Counted from the stretch's first letter, positions 38,811 through 47,735 are shown. The stretch: 64,000 nt of DNA from an uncultured Acidobacteriaceae bacterium (GCA_903842065.1 CAIMKZ010000013.1:124001-188000), one strand, 5' to 3'. The notes: a model not told the origin generated them from the sequence alone. Numbers and translations are program-made.

Positions 38811-39749
38811 ATGCGCATTGTTATGAAATCTGTGGCGTCGATCCTCGTCGTATTTTGCATGAGCGCCATTGTGGTCGCGCAGGGCGCGGCTCCGCAGGCA
38901 CCGCCGCCACCGGCTGCGCGCAAGCTTGTTTCGGTGCGCCTGACGCCCAAAGTGTATTGGGTCAAAGGTATGGGCTTCGGCGCCTTTATCGTCGGCGAAA
39001 AGGGCGTGATCGTGTTCGATGCCTGCCGGTCGCCAGAAGCGGCCCGGCAGATGCAGGCGCTGATCGCCAAGGTTACTTCAAAGCCCATCACGACGATGAT
39101 TTTGACGCATTCGGACTCGGATCATGTGAACGGACTGCCGGCGTTTCCTGCCGGAATTCGGATCATCTCTCTTGAGCAGAACCGGAAAGATATTGTGGAC
39201 TCGGCGACGGAAGGGCATCTCGCGCCGGAGTATATGGCGATTCCCAAAGCGTATCTTCCCAACCACATCGTCGCGGGCCGGACGGAGATGAAGATCGAGG
39301 GCGAAAAGATGGTGCTGCTCTCCTGGGCGCCGGCGCACTCGCTGGGCGATCTGGTGATCTACCTGCCCGAAGAGAGGATCATGCTTGCCGGTGACCTGGT
39401 GGTACTGGACCAGCAGGACCTGCCGCTGATTCACATCGATCATGGCGGATCGTCGAAGGGCTGGGTAACATCGGTCCAGGGGATGCTGACCTACGACGCC
39501 AGCCTGTACATCGTCGGCCACGAGGGCGCGGTAGTTCGCGACGATATAGAAAAGCAGTTGGACGCCGCTATTGCAGAGCGCGCTAAGGTAAAGGAACTAT
39601 ACGAAAAGGGAGTGCCGCTTGCTGAGATTCAGGTGGCGGTTCAGGACCCCAATCCAAACAAGAAGCCGGCATCTGGCCCGGCGAACGGCCCGAAGTTTCC
39701 TCCGTTTTCCGAGGTGCTCTACACCGAGTTGAAGCGAGGTACGTTCTAG
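38811..39749 (+). CDS. Secreted metallo-beta-lactamase-fold hydrolase
   Basis: A 312-residue exported MBL-fold protein. The signal peptide ends in IVVAQG. The metal motif reads THSDSDHVNG instead of the common HxHxDH, keeping His-x-Asp-x-Asp-His; further ligands are the His in WAPAHSLGD, Asp in LAGDLVV and His in IVGHEGAV. Altered first site may mean one metal or different chemistry. A Pro/Lys-rich segment precedes the C-terminus. GAGGG lies 9 bases before the ATG at 38811. The reaction is unknown. Confidence 0.82.
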   Translation: MRIVMKSVASILVVFCMSAIVVAQGAAPQAPPPPAARKLVSVRLTPKVYWVKGMGFGAFIVGEKGVIVFDACRSPEAARQMQALIAKVTSKPITTMILTHSDSDHVNGLPAFPAGIRIISLEQNRKDIVDSATEGHLAPEYMAIPKAYLPNHIVAGRTEMKIEGEKMVLLSWAPAHSLGDLVIYLPEERIMLAGDLVVLDQQDLPLIHIDHGGSSKGWVTSVQGMLTYDASLYIVGHEGAVVRDDIEKQLDAAIAERAKVKELYEKGVPLAEIQVAVQDPNPNKKPASGPANGPKFPPFSEVLYTELKRGTF

Positions 39750-39777
39750 AGGCAGTAACGATACAGACGGCATTCAA

Positions 39778-39812
39778 CAGCAAGTCCCAGCCGCTTTAGC
39801 TGGGATTTGCTG
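39778..39812. terminator. Hairpin between convergent genes
   Basis: CAGCAAGTCCCAGC (39778-39791) pairs with GCTGGGATTTGCTG (39799-39812), one G-T pair. It can serve the MBL-fold gene and the ligJ-like gene. Confidence 0.65.
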
Positions 39813-39846
39813 TCTGTGCAGGCAGTGCAATCCAACAGACGAACCG

Positions 39847-40872
39847 TCACTTGCCCCGTGCCTTGAGCTGCGCATCGAGCCGTGGATACACGCGCCGCGT
39901 GTTGCCCTCAAAAATTTTGTAGCGTTGCTCGTCGCTCAGGTGTTTGCAGGCGTCTACATATTTCTTGGTGTCGTCGAAGTACTGGCCCGTGTTGGGATCG
40001 ATGCCCCTGACCGCGCCGATCATCTCCGAGCCGAAGAGAATGTTCTCGACCGGAATCACGTTGGTCAAAAACTCGATGCCCGGATAGTGATACACACAGG
40101 TGTCGAAGAATACGTTGTTGAGAATCGGCTCCAGGGGCTTCTTGGCCTGTTCGAGCGAGAGTCCGCGATACCGGCCCCAGTGGTATGGCACCGCGCCTCC
40201 GCCGTGGGGAATCACAAAGCGCAGAGTGGGGAAGTCCTTGAAGAGATCAGAGAGCAGGAACTGCATGAAGGCCGTTGTGTCGCCGTTCATGTAGTGGGCT
40301 CCGGTGCCGTGCGCCGCAGGGTTGCACGAGCTTGAGACGTGGATCATTGCCGGCACGTCCAGCCGCACCATCTCCTCATAGATCGGATACCAGAAGCGGT
40401 CGGTCATGGGCAGATCCTGCCAGTAGCCGCCCGAGGGGTCGGGCGAGAGGTTGCAGCCGATAAAGCCCAGCTCCTCGACGCAGCGGCGCAGCTCGGCAAC
40501 GCAGTTGGCCGGCGAAACTTTGGGCGTTTGCGGCAACTGGCACACCGCGGCAAAGTTGTCGGGGAACATCGCGACTACCCGATAAATAAGGTCGTTGCTC
40601 ACCCTTGCCCAGGTCTGCGAGGTCTGTTCGTTGCCCAAGTGGTGCGCCATCTGGCTGGCCTGGGGTGAAAAAATCGTCAGGTCGCCGCCTCGCTCCTTTT
40701 GCAGCCGGAGCTGTCCGTCGGCGATCGCCGCGCGGATCTCGTCGTCTGTGATGTGCAGATCGGAGATCTTCGGCTGGTTGGCGGGGTCGTTGGCGTTGTC
40801 GAGCTGCTTTTTGCGCCACTCGTGAATCTGCTTGGGCGCCGTGGTGAAGTGACCGTGACAATCGATAATCAT
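39847..40872 (-). CDS. ligJ: Amidohydrolase, 4-oxalomesaconate hydratase (LigJ)-like
   Basis: A 341-residue amidohydrolase-2 protein. The N-terminal IIDCHGHFTT provides the His-x-His metal pair; HVSSSCNP, IPHGGGAVPYHWGR and ILFGSEMIGAV supply later His and Asp/Glu positions. Length and the opening sequence agree with LigJ, which hydrates 4-oxalomesaconate in protocatechuate 4,5-cleavage. The Glu in place of the usual Asp (SEM) fits LigJ rather than the ACMSD decarboxylases. No ring-cleavage genes are in the window; a HpcH/HpaI aldolase is divergent across 290 bases and could split the product. Confidence 0.78.
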   Translation of the reverse strand: MIIDCHGHFTTAPKQIHEWRKKQLDNANDPANQPKISDLHITDDEIRAAIADGQLRLQKERGGDLTIFSPQASQMAHHLGNEQTSQTWARVSNDLIYRVVAMFPDNFAAVCQLPQTPKVSPANCVAELRRCVEELGFIGCNLSPDPSGGYWQDLPMTDRFWYPIYEEMVRLDVPAMIHVSSSCNPAAHGTGAHYMNGDTTAFMQFLLSDLFKDFPTLRFVIPHGGGAVPYHWGRYRGLSLEQAKKPLEPILNNVFFDTCVYHYPGIEFLTNVIPVENILFGSEMIGAVRGIDPNTGQYFDDTKKYVDACKHLSDEQRYKIFEGNTRRVYPRLDAQLKARGK

Positions 40873-41162
40873 TCAAATGCTCCGTGGTGATTCAGGCTGC
40901 GACTCAATCTTCTCAGGTTTGACAAACTTCTCGCCAGACGCCCGCGGGCGCTGCTGTACAAGTAAAGATGAACGGGAAACCTCTGATAGCAAAGATTCAG
41001 AAAAGTGGTCCGGGATGCGGGAAATTTGGTTGTGAGCCCAGGATCTGCGACCCTGGGGCCGCTGCCGCCATCGAATGGCAAGCACCTCAGATAATAGGAT
41101 CTCAGGCAGAGAGTTTTTCCCAGCGGCCCAGCCGCGTAATCCAGTAAGGAAGGTACAACAAA

Positions 41163-42032
41163 ATGGCAGACACCGGCCGGTTGAACAACATCATTCGCGC
41201 GTGGGAAGAGGGAAGGCCCGCATATGCCTCGTTTGCGCCGCCAAACAAGCACGCGGCGATCGACTTCTCGACGGCGCCCTACGACGGCATCATCTTCGAG
41301 TGCGAACACAACAGCTGGGATGCCGACAACCTTCAGGACGCCATGCAGTACCTGCTCAACCGCCAGCAGATACACTCGGCCCCGACGCTGGCTCCCGCCG
41401 TCACGCCCATCGCCCGCATTCCCTCAAACGGCGTGGAGATGAACCAGTTTCTGGCCAAGCAGGCGCTGGACCGCGGTGTCTACGGCGTGGTCTGGCCGCA
41501 CATCGGCACCCCCGAGCAGGCATCGAACGCGGTTGCCAGTTGCCGCTATGCGCGCAAGGCCGGGTCGGAGTTCTATGAGCCCGCCGGCTTGCGCGGCGAC
41601 GGCCCGGCTAATGCGTGCAGATATTGGGGCCTCAGCCAGCAGGAGTACTACCGGAAGGCCGACGTCTACCCCCTCAACCCTGAGGGCGAGCTGCTGGTCT
41701 TCATCATGATCGAGAGCATCAAGGGGCTGGATAACGTCGACGAGATTCTGGGCAAGGTTCCCGGCATCGGCTGCGTGCTCATCGGCGAGGGCGATCTGAG
41801 CCAGGCCCTCGGCTATCCCCGCCAGTACGAGCACCCGGTGGTACACGATGCCATGCACCACATCGTGCAAGTCTGCAAGAAGCACAAGGTGCCGGTGGGC
41901 CATCCCCACGTGACCACTGCCAACGTGGAGTGGGCCATCAAGGAGGGCTTCAGCTTCCTGATGTCGTCTCCGGTAAAGACCTACGCCGCCATCGACAAGG
42001 CGCGGGAGATTGTGAAGGGGCAGCGGAGTTAG
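41163..42032 (+). CDS. HpcH/HpaI-family aldolase
   Basis: A 289-residue class II aldolase-type protein. FECEHNSWD holds the Glu/His of the first loop, IARIPSNG the substrate Arg, GVVWPHIGTPEQA the following strand and FIMIESIKGLDNVDEIL the metal-binding Glu, with the Asp in GEGDLSQALG. Family members cleave 4-hydroxy-2-oxo acids into pyruvate and an aldehyde or oxo acid. Next to the LigJ-like gene it may act as a 4-carboxy-4-hydroxy-2-oxoadipate aldolase; that pairing is inferred. AAGGAAGG precedes the ATG. Confidence 0.83.
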   Translation: MADTGRLNNIIRAWEEGRPAYASFAPPNKHAAIDFSTAPYDGIIFECEHNSWDADNLQDAMQYLLNRQQIHSAPTLAPAVTPIARIPSNGVEMNQFLAKQALDRGVYGVVWPHIGTPEQASNAVASCRYARKAGSEFYEPAGLRGDGPANACRYWGLSQQEYYRKADVYPLNPEGELLVFIMIESIKGLDNVDEILGKVPGIGCVLIGEGDLSQALGYPRQYEHPVVHDAMHHIVQVCKKHKVPVGHPHVTTANVEWAIKEGFSFLMSSPVKTYAAIDKAREIVKGQRS

Positions 42033-42068
42033 CAGAGATAGCGGGGTTAGCGGAGTTCGAGTTTCTAT

Positions 42069-42109
42069 GGCGGGATGGGAGTTTGGGCTTCCATCCCGCC
42101 TTTGTTTTC
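42069..42109 (+). terminator. Rho-independent terminator of the aldolase gene
   Basis: GGCGGGATGG (42069-42078) pairs with CCATCCCGCC (42091-42100) and is followed by TTTGTTTT. Confidence 0.8.
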
Positions 42110-42114
42110 TGCTC

Positions 42115-43248
42115 TTATGCCGGTACAAAGATGGTGCTTACCGGGGCATTAATGGAGACGCTGTGGGCGACAGGCGTGATGGCGCCATTGCCGCGATTGA
42201 CGCTGAAGAGCGCTACCTGGTTGGAGGCGTTGTTGGGGACGCACAGGCTTCCGCCGTCCGGTGAAAAGTCGAAGTTCCAGGGGGTTTTGCCGCCGGTCGA
42301 GAAGCTCTGTCCGCGGCTCAGCGTCCCCTTTCTGCGGTCGATGGCGAAGACGTGCAGTACGCTGTCGACCCGGGTGTTGGTGTAGAGGAAATGCCCACCC
42401 GGTGCAATGTGGATCATGCCGCCGCTCGAAGTCGGGGTCGACGGGATGATGGTCTGGATCTGCATGGGAGTGCCGGTAGCCTCATCCCAGGCATAAACAT
42501 AGACGGTGGCGGTGATCTCGCAGACCAGGTAGAGGAAATTGCCGTTGGGATGGAAGACGGCGTTGCGCGGACCGGAGCCGGCGGGCATCTGCAGGAAGGG
42601 CGGATTGCCGGGCGTGATTGCGCCAGTCGTTTTGTCGTAGCGGGAGATGTAGAACCGGTCAGCGCCGAGGTCGGCCGCCAGCAGGTAGCGCTCGGTTGGC
42701 GAGAGCAGAACGTGGTGGGTGTGCGGGCCTCCCTGCCGGGGGGTGGGTCCGGAGCCTTCGTGAATCTGGGTGGAGGCCATCTTGCCGATCGTGCCGTCCG
42801 ATCCGACATCGAATACATTGGCTCGACCGCCGCCAAAACAGCCCACGATCAGGTGCCGCCCCGACTTATCCAGGCAGATGGCGGTCGGCCCGCCGCCGTT
42901 CGACGGTACCTCGCTGATCTTCGTGAGCTTGCCGTCGGGACGGTTGATGCGGAAGCTGAGCAGCTTGCCGTCGGTCTTACCGTCGTTGCCTAATTCGCTG
43001 GTGGTAAAGAGGGTTTGCAGGTCGGCGCTGAGTGCAAAGGTGGTGGGCTGAACTACGTCGGCGGCCAGGGTGAGGGGCGAGATGGTTCCGGTGACGGGCT
43101 CGAAGCGGCAAACGTATAGACCCCTTCCCTCATCGGCGCTGCGTGAGCCCATATAGAGCAAGTAGCTTTTCTGAGTGGCGAAGTGCGGCAGGAGGTGGGG
43201 TCCGATTACAAATGCACCCGCCCCGGCGAGAAAGTTCCTTCTTTCCAT
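42115..43248 (-). CDS. Exported lactonase-family beta-propeller protein
   Basis: A 377-residue protein of the 6-phosphogluconolactonase (Pgl/YbhE-type) beta-propeller family. It starts ERRNFLAGAGAFVIG, a twin-arginine-like signal, then shows recurring propeller blades (FALSADLQTLF, ICLDKSGRHLIVG, HHVLLSPTERYLLAADLGAD, FHPNGNFLYLVCE, FDFSPDGGSLCVPN). Sugar-lactone hydrolysis is the family role, but an exported form probably has another lactone. Start at 43248; a TTG at 43272 is possible. Divergent from the PEBP-esterase fusion. Confidence 0.85.
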   Translation of the reverse strand: MERRNFLAGAGAFVIGPHLLPHFATQKSYLLYMGSRSADEGRGLYVCRFEPVTGTISPLTLAADVVQPTTFALSADLQTLFTTSELGNDGKTDGKLLSFRINRPDGKLTKISEVPSNGGGPTAICLDKSGRHLIVGCFGGGRANVFDVGSDGTIGKMASTQIHEGSGPTPRQGGPHTHHVLLSPTERYLLAADLGADRFYISRYDKTTGAITPGNPPFLQMPAGSGPRNAVFHPNGNFLYLVCEITATVYVYAWDEATGTPMQIQTIIPSTPTSSGGMIHIAPGGHFLYTNTRVDSVLHVFAIDRRKGTLSRGQSFSTGGKTPWNFDFSPDGGSLCVPNNASNQVALFSVNRGNGAITPVAHSVSINAPVSTIFVPA

Positions 43249-43463
43249 GAGACATGCCTTCTTTTCGTGCAAGGTAGGAGCCTCTGCGGCGCCCTAGAGA
43301 AATGTAAGCGTTACCGCCCGTCCAGCGCAATGATCCATGCGTCTTTCGATGCCGTCGCAACCGTCTCTAGAATGGCCCCGACTTTTGGCGGATGCGATCC
43401 CCGGCAAACGTCTTTCCGCCCATTCGGTCCGGCTGTGTCCAGAGCCACAAGGAGAGAGATTCC

Positions 43464-45692
43464 ATGAAGCTTCCCATGATTGCCGCGCTGCTGTGTGCGG
43501 CGGTTGCTACCGCAGGCGCACAGGCTCCCGCTGCCGTGCATCTTGGCCACGCCAGCGAGTTGGTTATCAAGTCGCTGCCGGCCAAGTCGGCCCAGCCACT
43601 GACCGTGACCAGCACGGCCTTCAAACAGGGCGAGACCATTCCCTTCGAGTACACCCAGTATCGGGGCGACATCTTCCCCGGTCTGACCTGGACAAAGGGA
43701 CCCGCCGGAACCCGTTCCTACGCTGTCATCATGCAGGGCCTGGGACTCACGCCTCCCGCGAACGGCAGGCCATCGGTGACCAGCATCCACCTGACTCTCT
43801 ATAACGTGCCGGCCACGGTGACCGCGCTCAAGCAGGGCATGGTCGATCCGCCGGCAGGTGCCAGCTACGCCGAGAACATCCACGGAATCAACTCCGCCTA
43901 CGCCGGGCCGCACACCCATACTCCGGCTCCCAGCGGCTACCACTTCCAGGTGTTTGCGCTGGATAGCACGCTCAAGCTCGATCCGGCGACCACCTTTGAG
44001 GCGATGGTGGACGCGATGACCGGCCACGTGCTGGCCAGCGGGGAACTGATGGGCACCTCGGCCCGGGATCCTGAATCCAAGGACATGCCCCTGAGCCAGG
44101 TGCCGACCAAGATTGAATCCGGGATGATCCAGGGCGTACAGGGCCGCGACCGGTCGGTCACGGTCTACAAGGGCGTTCCGTACGCCGCGCCACCGGTAGG
44201 CGATCTGCGCTTCAAGGCACCCGAGCCGCCCAAGGCCTGGGAGGGCGTTTACAAGGCCGACCACTTCGGCAAGGTATGCCCGCAGGGCGGAGGACAGGGC
44301 GGCGGCAACCAGGACAACATGAGCGAGGACTGCCTGACCACCAACATATGGACTGGCGCGGCCTTTGCCCTCGAGCGGCGGCCCGTCTACGTGTGGATCT
44401 ACGGCGGCGGCTTTGCCGGCGGCTCGGGCTCAGAGCCCCAGTATGACGGCGAGGCTCTGGCCAAAAAGGGCGTGGTGGTGGTGACGTTCAACTACCGACT
44501 GGGCGCGCTGGGCTTTCTGGCCACTCCCGAGCTGAGCAAGGAGAGCGGCCACAATGCCAGCGGCAACATCGGCCTGCTCGACGACATCGCGCTGCTCAAG
44601 TGGGTGCAGAAGAACATTACCGCCTTTGGCGGCGACCCGAAGCGGGTGACGATCGGCGGCTGGTCGGCAGGCGCGGGATCGGTGGGCTTCCTCACGATGT
44701 CTCCAATGGCCAAGGGGCTGTTTATTCGGGCCATCGCCGAGAGCCATGCCCGCGACCCGAGGGATACGGAGCTGCGTTACCTGGCCACGTCCTACCGGAC
44801 GATCAAAGACGCCGAGGCGGCGGGCGCGAAGTGGCAGCAGGAGAAGGGCGCCAAGTCAGTAGCCGACCTGCGCGCCATGCCGTGGCAGGACCTGGTGGTC
44901 AAGGGCATGGTGAACGACGACGCCGTGGATACGGGCAGCAACAACAAGCCGCCCATGTTCCGGCCGACGGTAGATGGATACGTGCTCCCCAGGGGCTATG
45001 CGGCCACCTTCGCGGCGCACTCGCAGGAGAATGTGGCGGTGATCGCGGGCAACAACCTGGACGAGACCGGTGCAGCGATGGACGCGCCGATGCCACCGCG
45101 GCCTGAGGGTCAGGCTGGCGCAGCCGGTCCGGGCGCAGGGGGCGGACCGGGCCGCACCCCGTTCAACCTCGACGCCTATGTGGCCGGGGCAAAGCGGCGG
45201 TTCGGAGCGCTGGCGGACGACTACCTGAAGCAGTATCCAGCGACGAACGATGCCGAGGCAGTGGCGTCGCGGAACTCGGCGGCCCGGGACAACAACCGGG
45301 TATCGACCTTCCTCTGGGCCGGAGACTTCACCCGGGGAACCACCAAGCCGGTCTTCAACTACTTCTTCACGCGGCGGCCGACGGGCGACCGGGGCGGCGC
45401 GCATCATGGAGCCGAAATTCTGTTCGCCTTCGGGAACCTGGACATGGCTCCGCCGAAGGATCAGCCCTGGACGGACGCCGACCGCAAGGTCGCCGATACC
45501 ATGTCGTCCTACTGGGTGAACTACATCTCGACCGGCGACCCGAACGGTCCGGGACTTCCGCGCTGGCCTGCCTTCGACGCCAAATCGCCGACGGTGATGG
45601 AGATCGGGGACCACATGGGGCCGATCCCGGTGGCGACGGAGGAGCACCTGGGCTTCTGGAAGCGGTTCTTTGCAACGCAGAAGGCATGGTGA
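43464..45692 (+). CDS. Secreted PEBP domain - type B carboxylesterase fusion
   Basis: A 742-residue exported two-domain protein. The signal peptide ends AGAQAP. Residues about 33-220 are a YbhB/YbcL-type PEBP domain (FKQGETIPFEYTQYRGDIFPGLTW, in part; ligand-pocket DPESKDMPLSQ). From about 225 a complete carboxylesterase-B domain begins (GMIQGVQGRDRSVTVYKGVPYAAPPVG, in part): oxyanion YGGGFAGG, nucleophile Ser in GGWSAGAGS (Trp instead of the usual Glu in GESAG), Glu in NLDETG and His in GAHHGAEILFAFG. A Gly/Pro-rich linker (QAGAAGPGAGGGPG) occurs in the esterase lid. GGAGAGAG precedes the ATG. An unusual pairing of a putative ligand-binding domain and esterase. Confidence 0.88.
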   Translation: MKLPMIAALLCAAVATAGAQAPAAVHLGHASELVIKSLPAKSAQPLTVTSTAFKQGETIPFEYTQYRGDIFPGLTWTKGPAGTRSYAVIMQGLGLTPPANGRPSVTSIHLTLYNVPATVTALKQGMVDPPAGASYAENIHGINSAYAGPHTHTPAPSGYHFQVFALDSTLKLDPATTFEAMVDAMTGHVLASGELMGTSARDPESKDMPLSQVPTKIESGMIQGVQGRDRSVTVYKGVPYAAPPVGDLRFKAPEPPKAWEGVYKADHFGKVCPQGGGQGGGNQDNMSEDCLTTNIWTGAAFALERRPVYVWIYGGGFAGGSGSEPQYDGEALAKKGVVVVTFNYRLGALGFLATPELSKESGHNASGNIGLLDDIALLKWVQKNITAFGGDPKRVTIGGWSAGAGSVGFLTMSPMAKGLFIRAIAESHARDPRDTELRYLATSYRTIKDAEAAGAKWQQEKGAKSVADLRAMPWQDLVVKGMVNDDAVDTGSNNKPPMFRPTVDGYVLPRGYAATFAAHSQENVAVIAGNNLDETGAAMDAPMPPRPEGQAGAAGPGAGGGPGRTPFNLDAYVAGAKRRFGALADDYLKQYPATNDAEAVASRNSAARDNNRVSTFLWAGDFTRGTTKPVFNYFFTRRPTGDRGGAHHGAEILFAFGNLDMAPPKDQPWTDADRKVADTMSSYWVNYISTGDPNGPGLPRWPAFDAKSPTVMEIGDHMGPIPVATEEHLGFWKRFFATQKAW

Positions 45693-45823
45693 TTTTTCTG
45701 GCGTAATTTGGCAAGTGTTTTTGTTTCAACAGCCTGCGACCGGCCATGCCTTGCTAGTGCAGATTTCAGGGTGTTTACGAGTAACTGCCCTGCTTGCAAC
45801 GGGTTAGGGAGAGGAGGCCAGAT

Positions 45824-45850
45824 CGGGGCCGGGCAATTTGCCCGGCCCCG
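45824..45850. terminator. Hairpin between convergent genes
   Basis: CGGGGCCGGGC (45824-45834) and GCCCGGCCCCG (45840-45850), a perfect 11-bp stem with an AATTT loop, lie between the fusion esterase and the lysozyme gene. Confidence 0.65.
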
Positions 45851-45854
45851 AAGT

Positions 45855-46313
45855 TTATGCGGCAGGCTGGGCCTCCTGCTGGTTCGAATGCCAGAGGTGG
45901 AACTCGGCCTCGCGGCGGGTACGTAGGCCGGCCAACTCGCGGGCGCCGGCGTAGTCCCAGAGCAGAAGCTGCTCGGCGGCGGCGTTGTAGCGGCCCCGGT
46001 TCAGCTCGGCCAGTAGAGTTGAAGCGGCCAGCCGCTTGGCGCCGAGGTTGTAGCAGAAGTCGACCAGCGCATCGAACTGGCCCTGGCTGAGCGGCACACG
46101 GACCAGGCGCGCGACCGCCTGCTCGGCTTCGCCGACGTCGCCGGCGAGCAGCCGAGCGGCTTCGGGCTCGGTGATTCCGTCAGGCCAGGCCGCCGCGCCG
46201 GTGACGCGATGGCCGTATCCGATCGTGGGAAAACCATTTGCATCCATATAGATACGCTCTTTGAATCCCTCTGACTTCTTCAACAGATCCAACCCCTGCT
46301 GGCTCATTTCCAT
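45855..46313 (-). CDS. GH24 lysozyme (phage-type muramidase)
   Basis: A 152-residue T4-lysozyme-type muramidase. SEGFKERIYMDANGFPTIGYGH gives the catalytic Glu, then Asp 9 residues later and Thr 15 residues later, exactly the E11-D20-T26 spacing of T4 lysozyme (quoted in part: SEGFKERIYMD). FCYNLGAKRL matches the second conserved block. No signal peptide, holin or phage structural gene is near, so it may be a domesticated gene or act in cell-wall remodelling with an unknown release route. Confidence 0.88.
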   Translation of the reverse strand: MEMSQQGLDLLKKSEGFKERIYMDANGFPTIGYGHRVTGAAAWPDGITEPEAARLLAGDVGEAEQAVARLVRVPLSQGQFDALVDFCYNLGAKRLAASTLLAELNRGRYNAAAEQLLLWDYAGARELAGLRTRREAEFHLWHSNQQEAQPAA

Positions 46314-46501
46314 GGTGAATTTCTCCTGAAGCCGGATCGGCTCCTAATTCCGACGCTAGCAAAATCACAGAATTAATCGGCAAATGCGGCAGAGAAATTT
46401 CGGAGTCGCGGGGAAGGGCACCGGGCCTTCCGGCCGGGTAAACGCATTTCGATGTCAACAGGAATCGCGCTGATGGAATCTGACTAACAAAAATGCGGTC
46501 T

Positions 46502-46548
46502 AAAACAGGAATTTGCACCAATATCGGTGCAAATCGCCAAGCTGTTTT
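46502..46548. promoter_or_regulatory. Perfect inverted repeat in the lysozyme/RlpA intergenic region
   Basis: ATTTGCACC (46511-46519) and GGTGCAAAT (46526-46534) form a perfect 9-bp repeat, flanked by AAAACAG (46502-46508) and CTGTTTT (46542-46548). The 349-base gap 46314-46662 between two divergent genes has no ORF; this is its main structure. Operator or short RNA hairpin. Confidence 0.5.
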
Positions 46549-46662
46549 ATATGAATAGCTTAGGGTGAGAAATGGAGTTAACTCCAAACTTTTCAACAAA
46601 AAATCCATTGTCTATTTCGCCAATAGTGCCGTGTAGAGGTATCGACTTGGTAAAATAGCTCT

Positions 46663-47202
46663 ATGGTGATGACACGGATAATCGGCAACCTGAAGCTGGG
46701 AGCTCCGCTAGGCAAGTGCCTGCTGGCGGGTGTCTCTTCGGTTGCACTGGTCAGCGCAGTGGCGTTAGTCGCTACGGGGACCGTGCAGGCGGATGTGCGA
46801 CTCCGGCCTAGCCCAACCCAGAATGCTCTGGAACCTGTAACTTCGGCGACGCCCGACTTTTCTCTGGCGGCTCCTGAAGTCGGTGCCACGCAGGAGGGCG
46901 TCGCCTCATGGTATGGTGGGGTGTTTAACGGCCGTACGACCGCTAGCGGCGAGCAGTATGACATGTACGAGATGACTGCTTGCCACCCAACCCTCCCGTT
47001 CGGAAGCCTCGTTCGGGTGGAAAACCTGTTGAATCATCGCTCCGTCGTGGTCAAGATCAACGACCGGGGGGACCTCGTCAGAGACGACCGGATCATCGAT
47101 CTGTCGTTTGGCGCGGCCCAGCAGCTCAAGATGATTCACAACGGCCTGGCCCTGGTAGAGGTGAAAGTTCTCAGGGTGGGCAAACAAAGAGTGAGGGAAT
47201 AG
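46663..47202 (+). CDS. RlpA-like double-psi beta-barrel protein
   Basis: A 179-residue exported protein. The signal peptide covers about 1-43. The DPBB domain starts GVASWYGGVFNGRTTASGEQYD and contains ACHPTLPFGSLVRV and VVKINDRGD, with the catalytic-type Asp of RlpA lytic transglycosylases that cut denuded glycan at the septum (first motif quoted: GVASWYGGVFNGRTTASG). No lipobox Cys follows the signal and no SPOR domain is present, so it is a short, soluble RlpA. Its divergent neighbour is a muramidase. Confidence 0.88.
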   Translation: MVMTRIIGNLKLGAPLGKCLLAGVSSVALVSAVALVATGTVQADVRLRPSPTQNALEPVTSATPDFSLAAPEVGATQEGVASWYGGVFNGRTTASGEQYDMYEMTACHPTLPFGSLVRVENLLNHRSVVVKINDRGDLVRDDRIIDLSFGAAQQLKMIHNGLALVEVKVLRVGKQRVRE

Positions 47203-47223
47203 CAGCCACTTCGGCTTATCGTG

Positions 47224-47255
47224 GGACCGGCCTTCGGGCCGGTCCTTTTCCTTTT
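47224..47255 (+). terminator. Rho-independent terminator of the rlpA-like gene
   Basis: GGACCGGCC (47224-47232), TTCG loop, GGCCGGTCC (47237-47245), then TTTTCCTTTT. Confidence 0.88.
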
Positions 47256-47327
47256 GGCTGCGATGGCAGTTCGGCAAGTGAACCTTCTGCATCCGTGCGC
47301 GCATTCCTGCCGTCTAAGTAGTAACCA

Positions 47328-47735
47328 ATGATTGATCAGACGCCATATCGAGCAATTACCCGCGGGATCGAGGTTAGCGTGGAGCCGGCCTATGTAGCCC
47401 AGCAGGCCGCGCCCGGCGATAAGCGATACGTATGGGCCTACCGGGTAACAATCGACAACCAGGGTTCCGAGACCGTGAAACTATGCGGCCGTCACTGGCG
47501 TATCACCGATGCCAGAGGGGCTCTGAACGAGTTTCGCGGGCAGGGTGTGGTGGGCCAGCAGCCGGTGCTCAAGCCGGGCGAGGCCTTCCAGTACTCCAGC
47601 TGGGTGCCGCTGCACACGCCGTCGGGCATCATGATGGGAACCTACCAGATGGAGGCCGGGAACAACGAGGTCTTCGAAGTAGAGATCCCGGTGTTCTCTC
47701 TCGACAGCCCCGGCCAGACGACACAATACAACTGA
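47328..47735 (+). CDS. apaG: ApaG family protein
   Basis: A 135-residue single-domain Ig-like protein. The family pattern is clear: RGIEVSVEPAYV, VWAYRVTIDNQGSETVKL, GRHWRITDARG, VVGQQPVLKPGEAFQYSSW and MMGTYQME. ApaG is linked to cobalt/magnesium resistance and to diadenosine tetraphosphate operons in enterics, though its biochemical role is unsettled. It stands alone, convergent with the universal stress gene. Confidence 0.94.
   Translation: MIDQTPYRAITRGIEVSVEPAYVAQQAAPGDKRYVWAYRVTIDNQGSETVKLCGRHWRITDARGALNEFRGQGVVGQQPVLKPGEAFQYSSWVPLHTPSGIMMGTYQMEAGNNEVFEVEIPVFSLDSPGQTTQYN

Noticed and set aside
45855..46313. Prophage remnant around the GH24 lysozyme
   Set aside because: No holin, structural, integrase or attachment-site sequence nearby; single gene among core genes.
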